Shown one piece after another: positions 9,216 through 19,876 of a stretch of 64,000 nucleotides of DNA (position 1 is its first letter; each line of letters begins with the position of its first letter). Source of the stretch: Xylophilus sp. Leaf220. GTDB taxonomy: Bacteria > Pseudomonadota > Gammaproteobacteria > Burkholderiales > Burkholderiaceae_C. The translations under genes were made by a program, and so were the position numbers. The notes under the pieces are model-generated. The model was given only the letters and a program-made list of their open reading frames with translations. It ran no database searches and was not told where the DNA came from. Location of the stretch: assembly GCF_001421705.1 (NCBI RefSeq), contig NZ_LMKO01000028.1, positions 41,733 through 105,732 of the forward strand. Reading direction: 5' to 3'.

Positions 9216-9907
9216 GGTTTTTTCGTTTTCAGGTAAGCGAGCATCGCGGCCGCGGCCGCCTGCTCGGCGGCGCGGCGGGAGCCGCCGATGCCGCGCTCGG
9301 CATGGCCGAGTTCGACGATCTCGCACTCGACGTCGAAGGTCTGGAGATGGGCAGCGCCCAGGGTCGCCACCACGCGGTAGCCGGGCAACTTCATTTTGCG
9401 ACCCTGCAGCCACTCCTGCAACTCGGTCTTCGGGTCCTTGCTGGCCGCCGGCATGTGCGGCGCGATGTCGATCTTGGCGAAGAGCCGGTGCACCAGCGCC
9501 TCGGCGGCGTCGAAGCCGGCGTCGCGGTAGACCGCGCCGATCAGCGCCTCGACCGTGTCGGCCAGGATCGACGGCCGCCGCTGGCCGCCCGAGCGGGCCT
9601 CGCCCTCGCCCAGCCGCAGCACCGGCGGCAGGCCCAGGTCGAGCGCGATCTGGTGCAGGGTTTCCTGGCGGACCAGGTTGGCCCGCACCCGCGACAGGTC
9701 GCCTTCGGACAAGGTGCCCAGGCGGCCGTAGATCAGGTCGGAAATCGCGAGGTTGAGGACCGAGTCGCCCAGGAACTCCAGCCGTTCGTAGTGGTCGCTG
9801 GAGAAGCTGCGGTGCGTCACCGCCCGCAGCAGCAGCTGGGGATCGTCGAAGCGGTGCTGCAGCCGGTTCTGGAGGGCGGTGACTTCCGCGTTAAGGGGAG
9901 CCGCCAC
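9212..9907 (-). CDS. rnc: Ribonuclease III
   Basis: RNase III cleaves double-stranded RNA in rRNA precursors and mRNAs. The 231-residue protein has the signature '[11 protein letters not shown]' (about residues 41-51) and the second acidic cluster '[13 protein letters not shown]'. A C-terminal double-stranded RNA-binding domain begins near residue 155 ('[11 protein letters not shown]'). It directly abuts the DUF4845 gene upstream and overlaps era downstream. In many bacteria RNase III represses its own operon by cleaving the leader; no such leader can be pinned down here. Confidence 0.96.
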   Translation of the reverse strand: MAAPLNAEVTALQNRLQHRFDDPQLLLRAVTHRSFSSDHYERLEFLGDSVLNLAISDLIYGRLGTLSEGDLSRVRANLVRQETLHQIALDLGLPPVLRLGEGEARSGGQRRPSILADTVEALIGAVYRDAGFDAAEALVHRLFAKIDIAPHMPAASKDPKTELQEWLQGRKMKLPGYRVVATLGAAHLQTFDVECEIVELGHAERGIGGSRRAAEQAAAAAMLAYLKTKKP

Positions 9908-10267
9908 CTACTTCGTCTGGCCGGTGTAGTCGAGCACCAGCGATGCCGGACCGGCCAGGTGGATCTTGCGCTGGTAGGCGAAGGACACGCGGTAGTTGTC
10001 GCCGCTGCGGGCGATCGTCAGGTCCTTTCCGCCGATCGACGAGAAGTCGTCGATCGCCTGGTAGCGGTCGAAGGCGCTGCGGATCTGCTCGACCGAGCCT
10101 TCCTTGCTGGCCTTGTCGGCGGCGCGCTTGATCGCCTGGTACTCGATCACGGTCGGGACGACGCCCATCACGACGATGGCCACGCAGCCGATGATCACGG
10201 CCGTCAGGAACAGGCCGACGATGCCCATGCCGCGCTGGCGTTTCGCAGACGGATGCTGGTGTTTCAT
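9908..10267 (-). CDS. DUF4845 single-pass membrane protein
   Basis: The 119-residue protein has a basic N-terminus (MKHQHPSAKRQRG), one transmembrane helix (about residues 15-38, 'GIVGLFLTAVIIGCVAIVVMG') and a short extracytoplasmic part ending 'VLDYTGQTK'. This is the DUF4845 family, regularly found between lepB and rnc in betaproteobacteria; its function is unknown. The start at 10267 is preceded by GGAGA seven bases upstream. Its stop is immediately followed by the rnc start. Confidence 0.88.
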   Translation of the reverse strand: MKHQHPSAKRQRGMGIVGLFLTAVIIGCVAIVVMGVVPTVIEYQAIKRAADKASKEGSVEQIRSAFDRYQAIDDFSSIGGKDLTIARSGDNYRVSFAYQRKIHLAGPASLVLDYTGQTK

Positions 10268-10317
10268 GGAATTTCTCCGCATGTCGAAAAAAGAAGAGAG
10301 AACGGGGACCGGCACGT

Positions 10318-11298
10318 TCAGTCGAAGCTGCCGATGCGCTTGAGCGGATTGCTGAAGTTCATCCAGATGAAGAACGCGCGGCCGACGATGTTCTTGTCGG
10401 GCACGAACCCCCAGTAGCGCGAATCGAGCGAGTTGTCGCGGTTGTCGCCCATCACGAAGTACTGGCCTGCCGGTACCTTGCAGGTGACGCCTTCCACCGT
10501 GTAGCGGCAGAGGTCGCGGCCTTCGAAGTTGGACGCACCGGGCACGTAGGCCGGCCGGTCTTCGTCGATCAGGATGCGGTGCTTGTGGGTGCCCAGCTGC
10601 TCCTCCCACTGCTTGAAATAGCGCATCGTGTCCTCTTCGAAGAAGTCGGGCACCGCGTTGGTTTCCACCGGCTTGCCGTTGATGGTCAGCCGCTTGTTCA
10701 GGTAGGCGACCTCGTCGCCCGGCAAGCCCACCACCCGCTTGATGTAGTCCATGCTGGGCTGCGGCGGATAGCGGAACACCATCACGTCGCCACGGGCCGG
10801 CGGCGTGCCGTCGGTGAGCTTGACGTTGGCGACCGGCAGCCGGATGCCGTAGGTGAACTTGTTGACCAGGATCAGGTCGCCGATCAGCAGCGTCGGGATC
10901 ATCGAGCCCGACGGGATCTTGAACGGCTCGAACAGGAATGAGCGCAGCAGGAACACGATGGCGATCACCGGGAACAGTCCGGCGGTCCAGTCGAGCCACC
11001 AGGGCTGCATCAGGATGCGGGCACGCGCCTGCTCCAGGTCGGCATCCTCGGCTCCGTCGACCTTGCGGATGCCCTGGCGGGTGAGTTCTTCGCGGCGGGC
11101 TGCGGCCGATGCGGCAAGGGCGTCGGCGGCCGCGCGCCGGCGGCGGGCGAACACCAGCCGGTCGGCGATCCAAAAGGCGCCGGTGACCAGGGTCGCCAGC
11201 AGCATCAGCAAGGCGAAGTTGCCTTCGATGGCACCGAAGTACCAGGCGCCCACGTAGGCCACGAAGGCGGCCAGGACGAAAGAGGTGAGGATCTGCAT
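10318..11298 (-). CDS. lepB: Signal peptidase I
   Basis: LepB cleaves signal peptides from proteins exported by Sec and Tat, on the periplasmic face of the membrane. The 326-residue protein has an N-terminal membrane helix (residues 1-20), another near 30-50, and a third near 105-122. The catalytic serine is Ser132 in 'PSGSMIPTL' and the catalytic lysine is Lys187 in 'DYIKRVVGLPGD'. The C-terminal 'GDNRDNSLDSRYWG' box is intact. The gene follows lepA by about 30 bp, the classical lepA-lepB pair. Confidence 0.96.
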   Translation of the reverse strand: MQILTSFVLAAFVAYVGAWYFGAIEGNFALLMLLATLVTGAFWIADRLVFARRRRAAADALAASAAARREELTRQGIRKVDGAEDADLEQARARILMQPWWLDWTAGLFPVIAIVFLLRSFLFEPFKIPSGSMIPTLLIGDLILVNKFTYGIRLPVANVKLTDGTPPARGDVMVFRYPPQPSMDYIKRVVGLPGDEVAYLNKRLTINGKPVETNAVPDFFEEDTMRYFKQWEEQLGTHKHRILIDEDRPAYVPGASNFEGRDLCRYTVEGVTCKVPAGQYFVMGDNRDNSLDSRYWGFVPDKNIVGRAFFIWMNFSNPLKRIGSFD

Positions 11299-11328
11299 GA
11301 ATCGGTCTCGGTCTCGGTATCGCGGGGG

Positions 11329-13137
<1,809 letters not shown>

Positions 13138-13182
13138 CAACGGGAACAGTTAAGTGATTGAATTTATTCGGCCCGGACAAAG

Positions 13183-13214
13183 AAAAAAGGGCGCGTTGAT
13201 TGGCAACGCGCCCT
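13183..13214 (-). terminator. Intrinsic terminator upstream of lepA
   Basis: A perfect stem, AGGGCGCGTTG (13188-13198) with CAACGCGCCCT (13204-13214), loop ATTGG, is followed on the minus strand by a run of T residues (complement of 13183-13188). It ends transcripts coming from mucD or from a local promoter, 46 bp before the lepA start. Confidence 0.85.
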
Positions 13215-13250
13215 GAACCAACAATCTATGGCAACTGCGATAGTTGGGAC
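13188..13250 (-). ncRNA. Candidate small RNA or lepA attenuator leader
   Basis: A TACAAT -10-like box (complement of 13254-13259) would start a transcript near 13247, ending about 60 nt later at the strong terminator. No clear -35 match is visible at the usual spacing. It is either a short stand-alone RNA or a leader whose terminator controls lepA. This is based on layout alone and no known RNA family was recognised. Confidence 0.3.
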
Positions 13251-13329
13251 TTCATTGTAGGCAAAAAGGCCAGAACGCACAGCGCAAAAACCGGGAGGAA
13301 GGAACGTTGCCGGGGGGCAACGCAAAAAT

Positions 13330-13351
13330 CTATTCACAAGTTATTCACAAT
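13330..13351. promoter_or_regulatory. Tandem 11-bp repeats, DnaA-box-like
   Basis: CTATTCACAAG and TTATTCACAAT are adjacent 11-bp direct repeats, one DNA helical turn apart. The second contains TTATTCACA, which matches the DnaA-box consensus TTATNCACA. They lie about 70 bp upstream of the TACAAT box. They could bind DnaA or another regulator; no origin features such as dnaA or dnaN are nearby. Confidence 0.35.
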
Positions 13352-13559
13352 TTGCACTACCGCACATCTGAACAACTTGTGGGCGATCTGTGGATCGCCT
13401 GTGCACCGTTTGCCATTCCTGGGAATGCGGGGCTTTCGTCCTGCCCTCGGCCGGTGCCGGTGCAAAAGACGCACTATTTTACCCAATCGGACCACCGGGA
13501 TTTACCTAAAAAACGCCGGCAGTCCGCCCTAATCCCGTGTCGAGTCAGGGGCTGATCGG

Positions 13560-15047
13560 TCAGCGCGCCGGCCGGATCAGGGCGTACTGGGCCCATTCGC
13601 CGCGCCGGACGAGCACGCTCACCGGCTTGGTCTTGTCGGCCTTCGCGACCGCGGCCTCGAATTCCTTGACGCCGGTCACCTCGATGTTGGCCACCGCCAC
13701 GATCACGTCGCCCTCCTTCAGGCCGGCCCGTGCGGCGCCTTCGGTCGCGGTATCGACGCGGACGCCGCCCTTGAGCTTCAGCTCCTTCTTCTGCACCGGG
13801 GTGAGCTCGCTCACGCCCAGGCCCAGGCCCTTGCCGGCGTTGGAAGTGGGCCGCGCCTCTTCCTTCTCGACCGGCTTGCGGGCGGGCTGGTCGGGCTCGA
13901 TCTCGGCGATGGTGATCGTCAGGTCGCGGGTGGCGCCCCGGCGGAAGACGGTGGCGGTGCTCTTGGTGCCCGGCTTGGTGCTGCCGACCAGCCGCGGCAG
14001 GTCGCTGGTGCGCTCGATCGTCTTGCCGTCGAACCGGGTGATGATGTCGCCCGCCTCGATGCCCGCCTTCTCGGCCGGCGAGCCGGTCTCGACACCGCGC
14101 ACCAGCGCGCCCTGCGGCTTGCCCAGGCCGATCGCCTCGGCCACGTCCTTGGTGACCGGCTCGATCTGCACGCCGATGCGGCCGCGCGACACCCGGCCGC
14201 TCTGGCGCAGCTGCTCGCTGACGTTGATCGCCTCGTCGATCGGGATCGAGAACGAGATGCCCATGAACCCGCCGGAGCGCGAATAGATCTGGCTGTTGAT
14301 GCCGACCACCTCGCCCCGCATGTTGATCAGCGGCCCGCCCGAGTTGCCGGGGTTGATCGCCACGTCGGTCTGGATGAACGGCAGGTAGTCTCCGGTGTCG
14401 CGCTGCTTGGCGCTGACGATGCCGGCGGTCACGCTGTTCTCCAGGCCGAAAGGAGAGCCGATCGCCATCACCCATTCGCCCACCCGCAGGCGGCTCAGGT
14501 CGCCCACCTTGACAGCCGGCAGGCCGGTGGCCTCGATCTTGACCACGGCCACGTCGGTGCGCTTGTCGGCGCCGACGATCTTGGCCTTGAACTCGCGCTT
14601 GTCGGTGAGGGTGACGATCACCTCGTCGGCGCCGTCGACCACATGGGCGTTGGTCATCACGAAACCGTCGCCGGTGAGGATGAAGCCCGAGCCGACGCCG
14701 CGCGGCTGCTCCTCGCCCTGTTGCGGCCGCTGCCCGCGCGGGCCGTTGCCGCCGCGGGGGCCGTTGGGCATCGGGATGCCGAAGCGCTTGAAGAACTCGA
14801 GCATCTGCTCGTCCATCGCGTCCTCGCCACCGCCGGTGCGCGGGGTGGCCTTTTCCAGCGTGCGGATATTGACGACCGACGGGCCGACCATGTCCACCAG
14901 GTCGGTGAAGTCGGGCAGGGAACGCTGGCCGATCGGTGCGGATTGGGCCACTGCGGGCACCACCGGTGCGGCCGCGCCGACCATCGCCAGCGCCACGGCA
15001 CCCGCCAGGGCACGCACTCTCAGATCACGCCCACCAAACTGCAGCAT
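13560..15047 (-). CDS. mucD: Periplasmic Do-family serine protease MucD/DegP
   Basis: This HtrA-type protease and chaperone degrades misfolded envelope proteins. The signal peptide 'VRALAGAVALAMVGAA...AQSA' follows the ATG at 15047, which has AAAGG six bases upstream. The catalytic triad is visible as 'MTNAHVV' (His), 'KRTDVAVVKI' (Asp) and 'NPGNSGGPL' (Ser), followed by two PDZ domains (about 265-355 and 400-490). A Gly/Pro/Gln-rich insertion lies in the LA loop. It closes the rpoE-rseA-mucB-mucD set, consistent with control by the envelope-stress sigma factor. Confidence 0.94.
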   Translation of the reverse strand: MLQFGGRDLRVRALAGAVALAMVGAAAPVVPAVAQSAPIGQRSLPDFTDLVDMVGPSVVNIRTLEKATPRTGGGEDAMDEQMLEFFKRFGIPMPNGPRGGNGPRGQRPQQGEEQPRGVGSGFILTGDGFVMTNAHVVDGADEVIVTLTDKREFKAKIVGADKRTDVAVVKIEATGLPAVKVGDLSRLRVGEWVMAIGSPFGLENSVTAGIVSAKQRDTGDYLPFIQTDVAINPGNSGGPLINMRGEVVGINSQIYSRSGGFMGISFSIPIDEAINVSEQLRQSGRVSRGRIGVQIEPVTKDVAEAIGLGKPQGALVRGVETGSPAEKAGIEAGDIITRFDGKTIERTSDLPRLVGSTKPGTKSTATVFRRGATRDLTITIAEIEPDQPARKPVEKEEARPTSNAGKGLGLGVSELTPVQKKELKLKGGVRVDTATEGAARAGLKEGDVIVAVANIEVTGVKEFEAAVAKADKTKPVSVLVRRGEWAQYALIRPAR

Positions 15048-15200
15048 AGAAACCTTTCTTGGGGCCGGCCGACATCGGCAGACCGGGTACAACGATACGC
15101 ATCTGAAAAAAAACGGAACGGAAGGTTCCGTTTGCAAGCAGCCGCTTCGAAAACCGGCGCCAGGACCCGCATTGGCCGACGCCCGAGCGGAAGGCCGATC

Positions 15201-16256
15201 TCAGCGCCTGCGCTCCAGCGACTGGACCATCGTCTGCAGCGTCTGCAACGGCACCTCGCCCACCGCCGTCACCCACCAGTCGCCCGAGACCCGGCGCGAC
15301 AGCATCTGCGTCACGCCCACCGCCATCTGCGACTCGGCACGCGGCTGGGCGCCGTAGGGTTCGATGAACAGTGATACCGTGGCCAGGCCGTCGGAGAAGA
15401 CCCACTGCACCGTGTTGGTCTTGGTCGGCGCGGATCGGCGCAGGCAATTCAGCGGTCTGAAGCCGGCCACGGGCTGGGCCAGAGCCCAGCCCTCGGCTTC
15501 GGCGGTGGTGCGGGTGACGTCCAGCTTCTCGACCTTGTAGTCGCCGGTGTTGGACATCATCCGAACGATCTTGTCCATCGGCACCGGCGCGTCGAGTTGC
15601 AGCTCGGAGAACGCCGCCTGCTCCAGCACCCGGCCGGTCCCGTCCAGTGTCTGCAGTTGCACCGTCAGGCCGGACGCCTTGTCCATCCAGAGCCGGTAGC
15701 CGTAGCGCGATGCGTCGCGCGGCTGCACCTGCACCACCTCTGTGTCCATTCCGGCCACCCGCTGGCTGCCGAGCGGCCGGGCACCGTAGGATTCGCGCAC
15801 CGCCGCGTCGCCGACGCGCAGGAGATTGGGGAATAGGCCGAAGGAATCGCGCCGCTCGGAGCGCGCCACATGCAGCTCGGGCAGGAAGGTCACGACCTCG
15901 TCGTTGCGGCGGAAGCTTGAGCGCGGTGCGCCGGTCAGCGACTCGATCCGCTCGACCCGCTGCTCGCCCTTGCAGGCATGCCAGATGCGCGAGCTCGACA
16001 AGGCCCCGTTCGCCGACAACACGACCAGCGTGCCGGCGTAGGTGCGGTTCTTGGACGCCTCGTGCGTGCGGACCAGCCACGGTAGCACGTCGACCTCGGC
16101 TGCCGCAGGCGGTGCAGGCGCAGGCGCCGCCGGAGCCGACTGGCTGGAAGGACCGACTTCCGCAGCGGCGGGCGCCGCGGCAAAAGCGGCCGGCCAGTAC
16201 GTTGCCGCCAGGCAGGCCACTGCCCAGCCAGCCCTTCGGACCACGCGACGCGACAT
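15201..16256 (-). CDS. mucB: Sigma-E regulatory protein MucB/RseB
   Basis: MucB/RseB is a periplasmic protein that binds the anti-sigma factor RseA and shields it from proteolysis until it senses mislocalised lipids or lipoproteins. The 351-residue product has a signal peptide ('AGWAVACLAATYWPAAFAAA') and an Ala/Pro linker. The MucB/RseB N-domain follows ('YAGTLVVLS...SRIWH', 'RVERIESLTG'), and then the smaller C-domain with 'TVQWVFSDGLATVSLFIE'. In-frame GTG codons upstream (16259, 16277) are alternative starts. It follows rseA by about 30 bp. Confidence 0.9.
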   Translation of the reverse strand: MSRRVVRRAGWAVACLAATYWPAAFAAAPAAAEVGPSSQSAPAAPAPAPPAAAEVDVLPWLVRTHEASKNRTYAGTLVVLSANGALSSSRIWHACKGEQRVERIESLTGAPRSSFRRNDEVVTFLPELHVARSERRDSFGLFPNLLRVGDAAVRESYGARPLGSQRVAGMDTEVVQVQPRDASRYGYRLWMDKASGLTVQLQTLDGTGRVLEQAAFSELQLDAPVPMDKIVRMMSNTGDYKVEKLDVTRTTAEAEGWALAQPVAGFRPLNCLRRSAPTKTNTVQWVFSDGLATVSLFIEPYGAQPRAESQMAVGVTQMLSRRVSGDWWVTAVGEVPLQTLQTMVQSLERRR

Positions 16257-16286
16257 CACGGCAGACGGGTTACGCACAGGTCGCGG

Positions 16287-17018
16287 TCAACGGTTGGCGC
16301 CTTCGAAACTGGCATTGCGCACGAAACCGGGAGGCGATTGCAGCACCGAGCCGGCGGTCGCCTGGCCATGCGCGGCCAGGAACTCGTCCAGCCGGGGATT
16401 GCGGAGCATGACCTGGGGCGTATCGCTGCCGGCCACCATGACGGGTACCGTCGCCGCGAACGGCGCGCCGCGGCCGGTCGATGCACCCGCGGGCGCGACA
16501 GAAGCCGACACCCGTTGCACCGCCCCTGCACCGTCGGCAGATACCGCGGGCGGCGCGGCGGCCAGTACCGCTTCAGCCCCGGTGCCGCCGAGGCCTGCGA
16601 AAGAACTCCAGCCGATGGCGGCAACCGCTGCGAGCGAGGCGAAGCCGGCGACCGCCTTCCAGCGGAACACGTCGGAATTCGCGGCCTGCTGCGCGACCGC
16701 CGCGCGGATCGGCGTCACGCGCGCTGCCTCTTCGACCGCCTGCACGCGAACCACGGCCGCCTCGGGCACTTCGACCAGGTGCGGCAGGGGTTCGGAAGCC
16801 AGCCGGGTTTGCAGGCGGGCCACGAAATCCATGTCCGCGGCGCCACGGGCCAGGTCGGGCGAACGCAGCACGTCGCCGATGACGTGGTAGGCATGCCACT
16901 GCGTCTGCGCCTCGGCGTCATGTGTGAGCCAATCGACGGTCTGGCCGAATTCCTCGCCATGCAATGCACCGTCGGCCAGGGCGGACAGCCGGTCGAAATC
17001 GTGGGAGATCTGGTTCAT
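16287..17018 (-). CDS. rseA: Anti-sigma-E factor RseA
   Basis: RseA binds sigma-E at the membrane and releases it when cut by site-1 and site-2 proteases. The 243-residue protein starts 'MNQISHDFDRLSALADGAL', the typical RseA N-terminal domain that contacts sigma. A transmembrane segment follows near residues 125-148 ('WKAVAGFASLAAVAAIGWSS'), and then an Ala-rich periplasmic tail. AGGTGA precedes the ATG at 17018, which favours this start over an in-frame codon 10 residues upstream. It is placed between rpoE and mucB, as expected. Confidence 0.9.
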   Translation of the reverse strand: MNQISHDFDRLSALADGALHGEEFGQTVDWLTHDAEAQTQWHAYHVIGDVLRSPDLARGAADMDFVARLQTRLASEPLPHLVEVPEAAVVRVQAVEEAARVTPIRAAVAQQAANSDVFRWKAVAGFASLAAVAAIGWSSFAGLGGTGAEAVLAAAPPAVSADGAGAVQRVSASVAPAGASTGRGAPFAATVPVMVAGSDTPQVMLRNPRLDEFLAAHGQATAGSVLQSPPGFVRNASFEGANR

Positions 17019-17081
17019 GGAATCACCTATGTCACAGCATGGGCGCAATCGCGACGGGCACGCATTGCAGCAAAAATATCT

Positions 17082-17717
17082 CTACCACCGCTTGCCGGAA
17101 CGATTTTCCAGCAGCGGCTTGACCTTGGCCGATATGGCTTCGCGGGCCCGGAAGATCCGCGACCGCACCGTGCCGATCGGGCACTGCATCACTTCAGCGA
17201 TTTCTTCGTAGCTCATGCCTTCGATCTCGCGCAGCGTGACCGCCTGCCGCAAATCCTCGGGCAAGGACGCCATCGCCGCATTGACCGTCGCCGCGATTTC
17301 CTTGGCGGCCAATATCGTTTCGGGTGTCTCTTCGCTGGTTAGTTCATTGTCGATGAAGGAAGTTTCGTCGTCGTCGCCTCCGGAGCGCATCGCGTTTTCG
17401 GAAATCACCGGGTTGCGACGCATGTCGACCAGCGCCTTCTTGGCGGTATTGACCGCGATCCGATAGAGCCAGGTGTAGAACTGCGCGTCGCCGCGGAACT
17501 GGTGCAGCGCGCGGTAGGCGCGGATGAAGGTTTCCTGGGCGATGTCCTCGACCAAGTCGCTGTCGCGCACCATCCGGCCGATCAGCCGCTCGATCCGCCG
17601 CTGGTACTTGACCACCAGCAGGCCATAGGCGCGTTGGTCGCCCGCGACGGTGCGCTCGACCAGCATGAGGTCGGTATCGGCCGCGGTGGGCGCGGGAAGC
17701 TGGACGGGCTCGGTCAT
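17082..17717 (-). CDS. rpoE: RNA polymerase sigma factor RpoE (AlgU)
   Basis: This is an ECF sigma factor for envelope stress. Region 2 is 'KYQRRIERLIGRMVRDSDLVEDIAQETFIRAYR' (key part) and region 4 contains 'LPEDLRQAVTLREIEGMSYEEIAEVMQCPIGTVRSRIFRAR' (key part), ending at residue 211. An acidic stretch, 'GGDDDETSFIDNELTSEE', links the two. The ATG at 17717 overlaps the stop of the upstream small membrane-protein gene by ATGA, so the two are coupled. Downstream are rseA, mucB and mucD, forming a complete sigma-E module fused to the fatty-acid cluster. Confidence 0.95.
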   Translation of the reverse strand: MTEPVQLPAPTAADTDLMLVERTVAGDQRAYGLLVVKYQRRIERLIGRMVRDSDLVEDIAQETFIRAYRALHQFRGDAQFYTWLYRIAVNTAKKALVDMRRNPVISENAMRSGGDDDETSFIDNELTSEETPETILAAKEIAATVNAAMASLPEDLRQAVTLREIEGMSYEEIAEVMQCPIGTVRSRIFRAREAISAKVKPLLENRSGKRW

Positions 17718-18184
17718 CGCGCCACCGCCGGGCCTTCGACCGGAGTAGCGCCCGAACCGTCGGCGCAATGGAGGGCACAGCGCAGCAGGTGCCACTGCGC
17801 CGGCCTGGCCGGCCTGCGCTCGAGCCAGAGCCACACGGCCCGCCCTTGCGCAGGGGCGAACCGCACCAGCAGCTGGCTCTGGAGATCGAGATGCAACCGG
17901 GCGACGCCTTCGGGTAAGCCGGCCATCGGAGGGGTCGACTCCCAGCGCCAGTGCTGGCCGTCCCACCCCAGTTCTCCGACCGACGCGCCACGCCACGCCA
18001 GGAACGCCCATAGCGTCGCGACACCCCAGCAGCCGAACGCGACCAGATGCAAAGCGTCCGGTTGCGGCGAAGCGGCCCACCAAGCCGACAGCACAGCCAG
18101 CTCCAGTGCGCACAGCCCGGCCAGCCACGCAGCCACGCGGTACGACCGCGTCACCGGATAGCGAACCGCGGGCGCAGCGTGCAT
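17714..18184 (-). CDS. Small membrane protein, possibly YgfX/CptA-like
   Basis: The 156-residue protein has two membrane helices at the N-terminus ('VAAWLAGLCALELAVLSAWWA' and 'LHLVAFGCWGVATLWAFLAW', separated by a short loop). A cytoplasmic domain with 'LGWDGQHWRWES' and 'VWLWLERRPARPAQWHLLRCAL' follows. This layout and the tryptophan-rich motifs resemble the YgfX (CptA) family, but the match is by eye. It lies between fabF and rpoE and overlaps rpoE by ATGA, suggesting co-translation. Function here is unknown. Confidence 0.7.
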   Translation of the reverse strand: MHAAPAVRYPVTRSYRVAAWLAGLCALELAVLSAWWAASPQPDALHLVAFGCWGVATLWAFLAWRGASVGELGWDGQHWRWESTPPMAGLPEGVARLHLDLQSQLLVRFAPAQGRAVWLWLERRPARPAQWHLLRCALHCADGSGATPVEGPAVAR

Positions 18185-18216
18185 GAAAGGAAAACCTGTG
18201 CGCTCAACCTACGCCG

Positions 18217-19464
18217 TCAGACCAGTCGCTTGAACACCAACGAACCGTTGGTGCCGCCAAAACCGAAATTGTTCTTCAGCGCCACGTCGATCTTCATGTC
18301 CCGGGCCGTGTTGGCGCAGTAGTCCAGATCGCACTCCGGGTCCTGGTTGAAGATGTTGATGGTGGGCGGCGCTTTCTGGTGGTAGATCGCCAACGCGGTG
18401 AAGACGCTCTCGATGCCGCCCGCGCCGCCCAGCAGGTGGCCGGTCATCGACTTGGTGGAGTTGACCACCGTCTTGTAGGCATGGTCGCTCAATGCGGCCT
18501 TGATCGCGTTGGTTTCGTTCAGGTCGCCGATCTGCGTCGAGGTGCCGTGGGCGTTGACGTAGTCGATCTGGTCGGCATTCACGCCAGCGTTGTCGAGTGC
18601 GATCTGGATCGCACGGCGCGGACCGCCCACGTCCGGCGAGGTGATGTGGTAGGCGTCGCCGCTCATGCCGAAGCCGGCCAGCTCCGCGTAGATGCGGGCG
18701 CCGCGAGCCTTGGCATGCTCGTACTCCTCGAGCACCATGACGCCGCCGCCTTCGCCCAGCACGAAGCCGTCGCGGTCCTTGTCCCAGGGCCGCGAGGCGG
18801 TCTTGGGATCGTCGTTGCGGGTCGACAGCGCACGCGGCGCGGTGAAGCCGCCCACGCCCAGCGGCGATACCGTCGCTTCGGCACCGCCGGCGATCATCAC
18901 GTCGGCATCGCCGTACTCGATCATCCGGGCCGACAGGCCGATGGCGTGGAGCCCGGTCGTGCAGGCGGTGACCACCGCCACGTTGGGGCCCTTGAAACCG
19001 AACTTGATCGACACGTGGCCCGAGATCATGTTGATGATCGAGGCCGGAACGAAGAAGGGAGAGACCCGGCGCGGGCCGCGTGCAACCAGTTCGGCATGGG
19101 TGTTCTCGATCAGCGGAAGACCGCCGATGCCCGAACCGATGTTGCATCCGATCCGGAAGGCGGTTTCGTCCTTCAGCGCATCGCCGGTGGGCAGGCCGCT
19201 GTCCTGTACCGCCTGGATCGCGGCTGCGAGTCCCAGGTGGATGAAGCGGTCCATGTGCCGGGCTTCCTTCTCGGGGATGTAGTCCGCGATGTTGAAGCCC
19301 TTGACCTCGCCCGCGAACTTGCAGGTGAAGGCCGCGGCATCGAATTGGGTGATGAAGTCGATACCGGACTGGCCGGCAAGGAGGTTGGTCCAGGAATCAG
19401 CCACCGTGTTACCCACGGGGGTGACGCATCCCAGTCCGGTCACGACGACGCGGCGACGGCTCAT
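18217..19464 (-). CDS. fabF: 3-oxoacyl-ACP synthase II
   Basis: FabF elongates acyl-ACP by condensation with malonyl-ACP in type II fatty-acid synthesis. The 415-residue protein shows the catalytic cysteine in 'VTACTTGLHAIG', the first histidine in 'NAHGTST' and the second in 'KSMTGHLLGGAGG'. The C-terminal 'NNFGFGGTNGSLVF' is typical. The ATG at 19464 is chosen over an in-frame TTG two codons upstream. It follows acpP by 58 bp, the standard acpP-fabF pairing. Confidence 0.96.
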   Translation of the reverse strand: MSRRRVVVTGLGCVTPVGNTVADSWTNLLAGQSGIDFITQFDAAAFTCKFAGEVKGFNIADYIPEKEARHMDRFIHLGLAAAIQAVQDSGLPTGDALKDETAFRIGCNIGSGIGGLPLIENTHAELVARGPRRVSPFFVPASIINMISGHVSIKFGFKGPNVAVVTACTTGLHAIGLSARMIEYGDADVMIAGGAEATVSPLGVGGFTAPRALSTRNDDPKTASRPWDKDRDGFVLGEGGGVMVLEEYEHAKARGARIYAELAGFGMSGDAYHITSPDVGGPRRAIQIALDNAGVNADQIDYVNAHGTSTQIGDLNETNAIKAALSDHAYKTVVNSTKSMTGHLLGGAGGIESVFTALAIYHQKAPPTINIFNQDPECDLDYCANTARDMKIDVALKNNFGFGGTNGSLVFKRLV

Positions 19465-19522
19465 GCGCAAAAACCTTTGCTTGTCTTAGGAGATAAGTCG
19501 GGGCAGGATGCCCGCGGGCCGA

Positions 19523-19876
<354 letters not shown>

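Larger units (their letters stand above)
13138..13559. other. Intergenic region between mucD and lepA
   Basis: This 420-bp gap holds several signals on the minus strand. From upstream to downstream these are a TAAAAT box (complement near 13480), an 11-bp direct repeat of CTATTCACAAG/TTATTCACAAT (13330-13351), a TACAAT box (complement of 13254-13259), and a perfect 11-bp-stem terminator (13183-13214). It is clearly more AT-rich than its surroundings. No convincing protein-coding frame is present on either strand. Confidence 0.6.

Noticed and set aside
13200..13555. Plus-strand open frames in the mucD-lepA gap
   Set aside because: No ribosome binding site, no recognisable domain, and the sequence holds a terminator and phased repeats instead.
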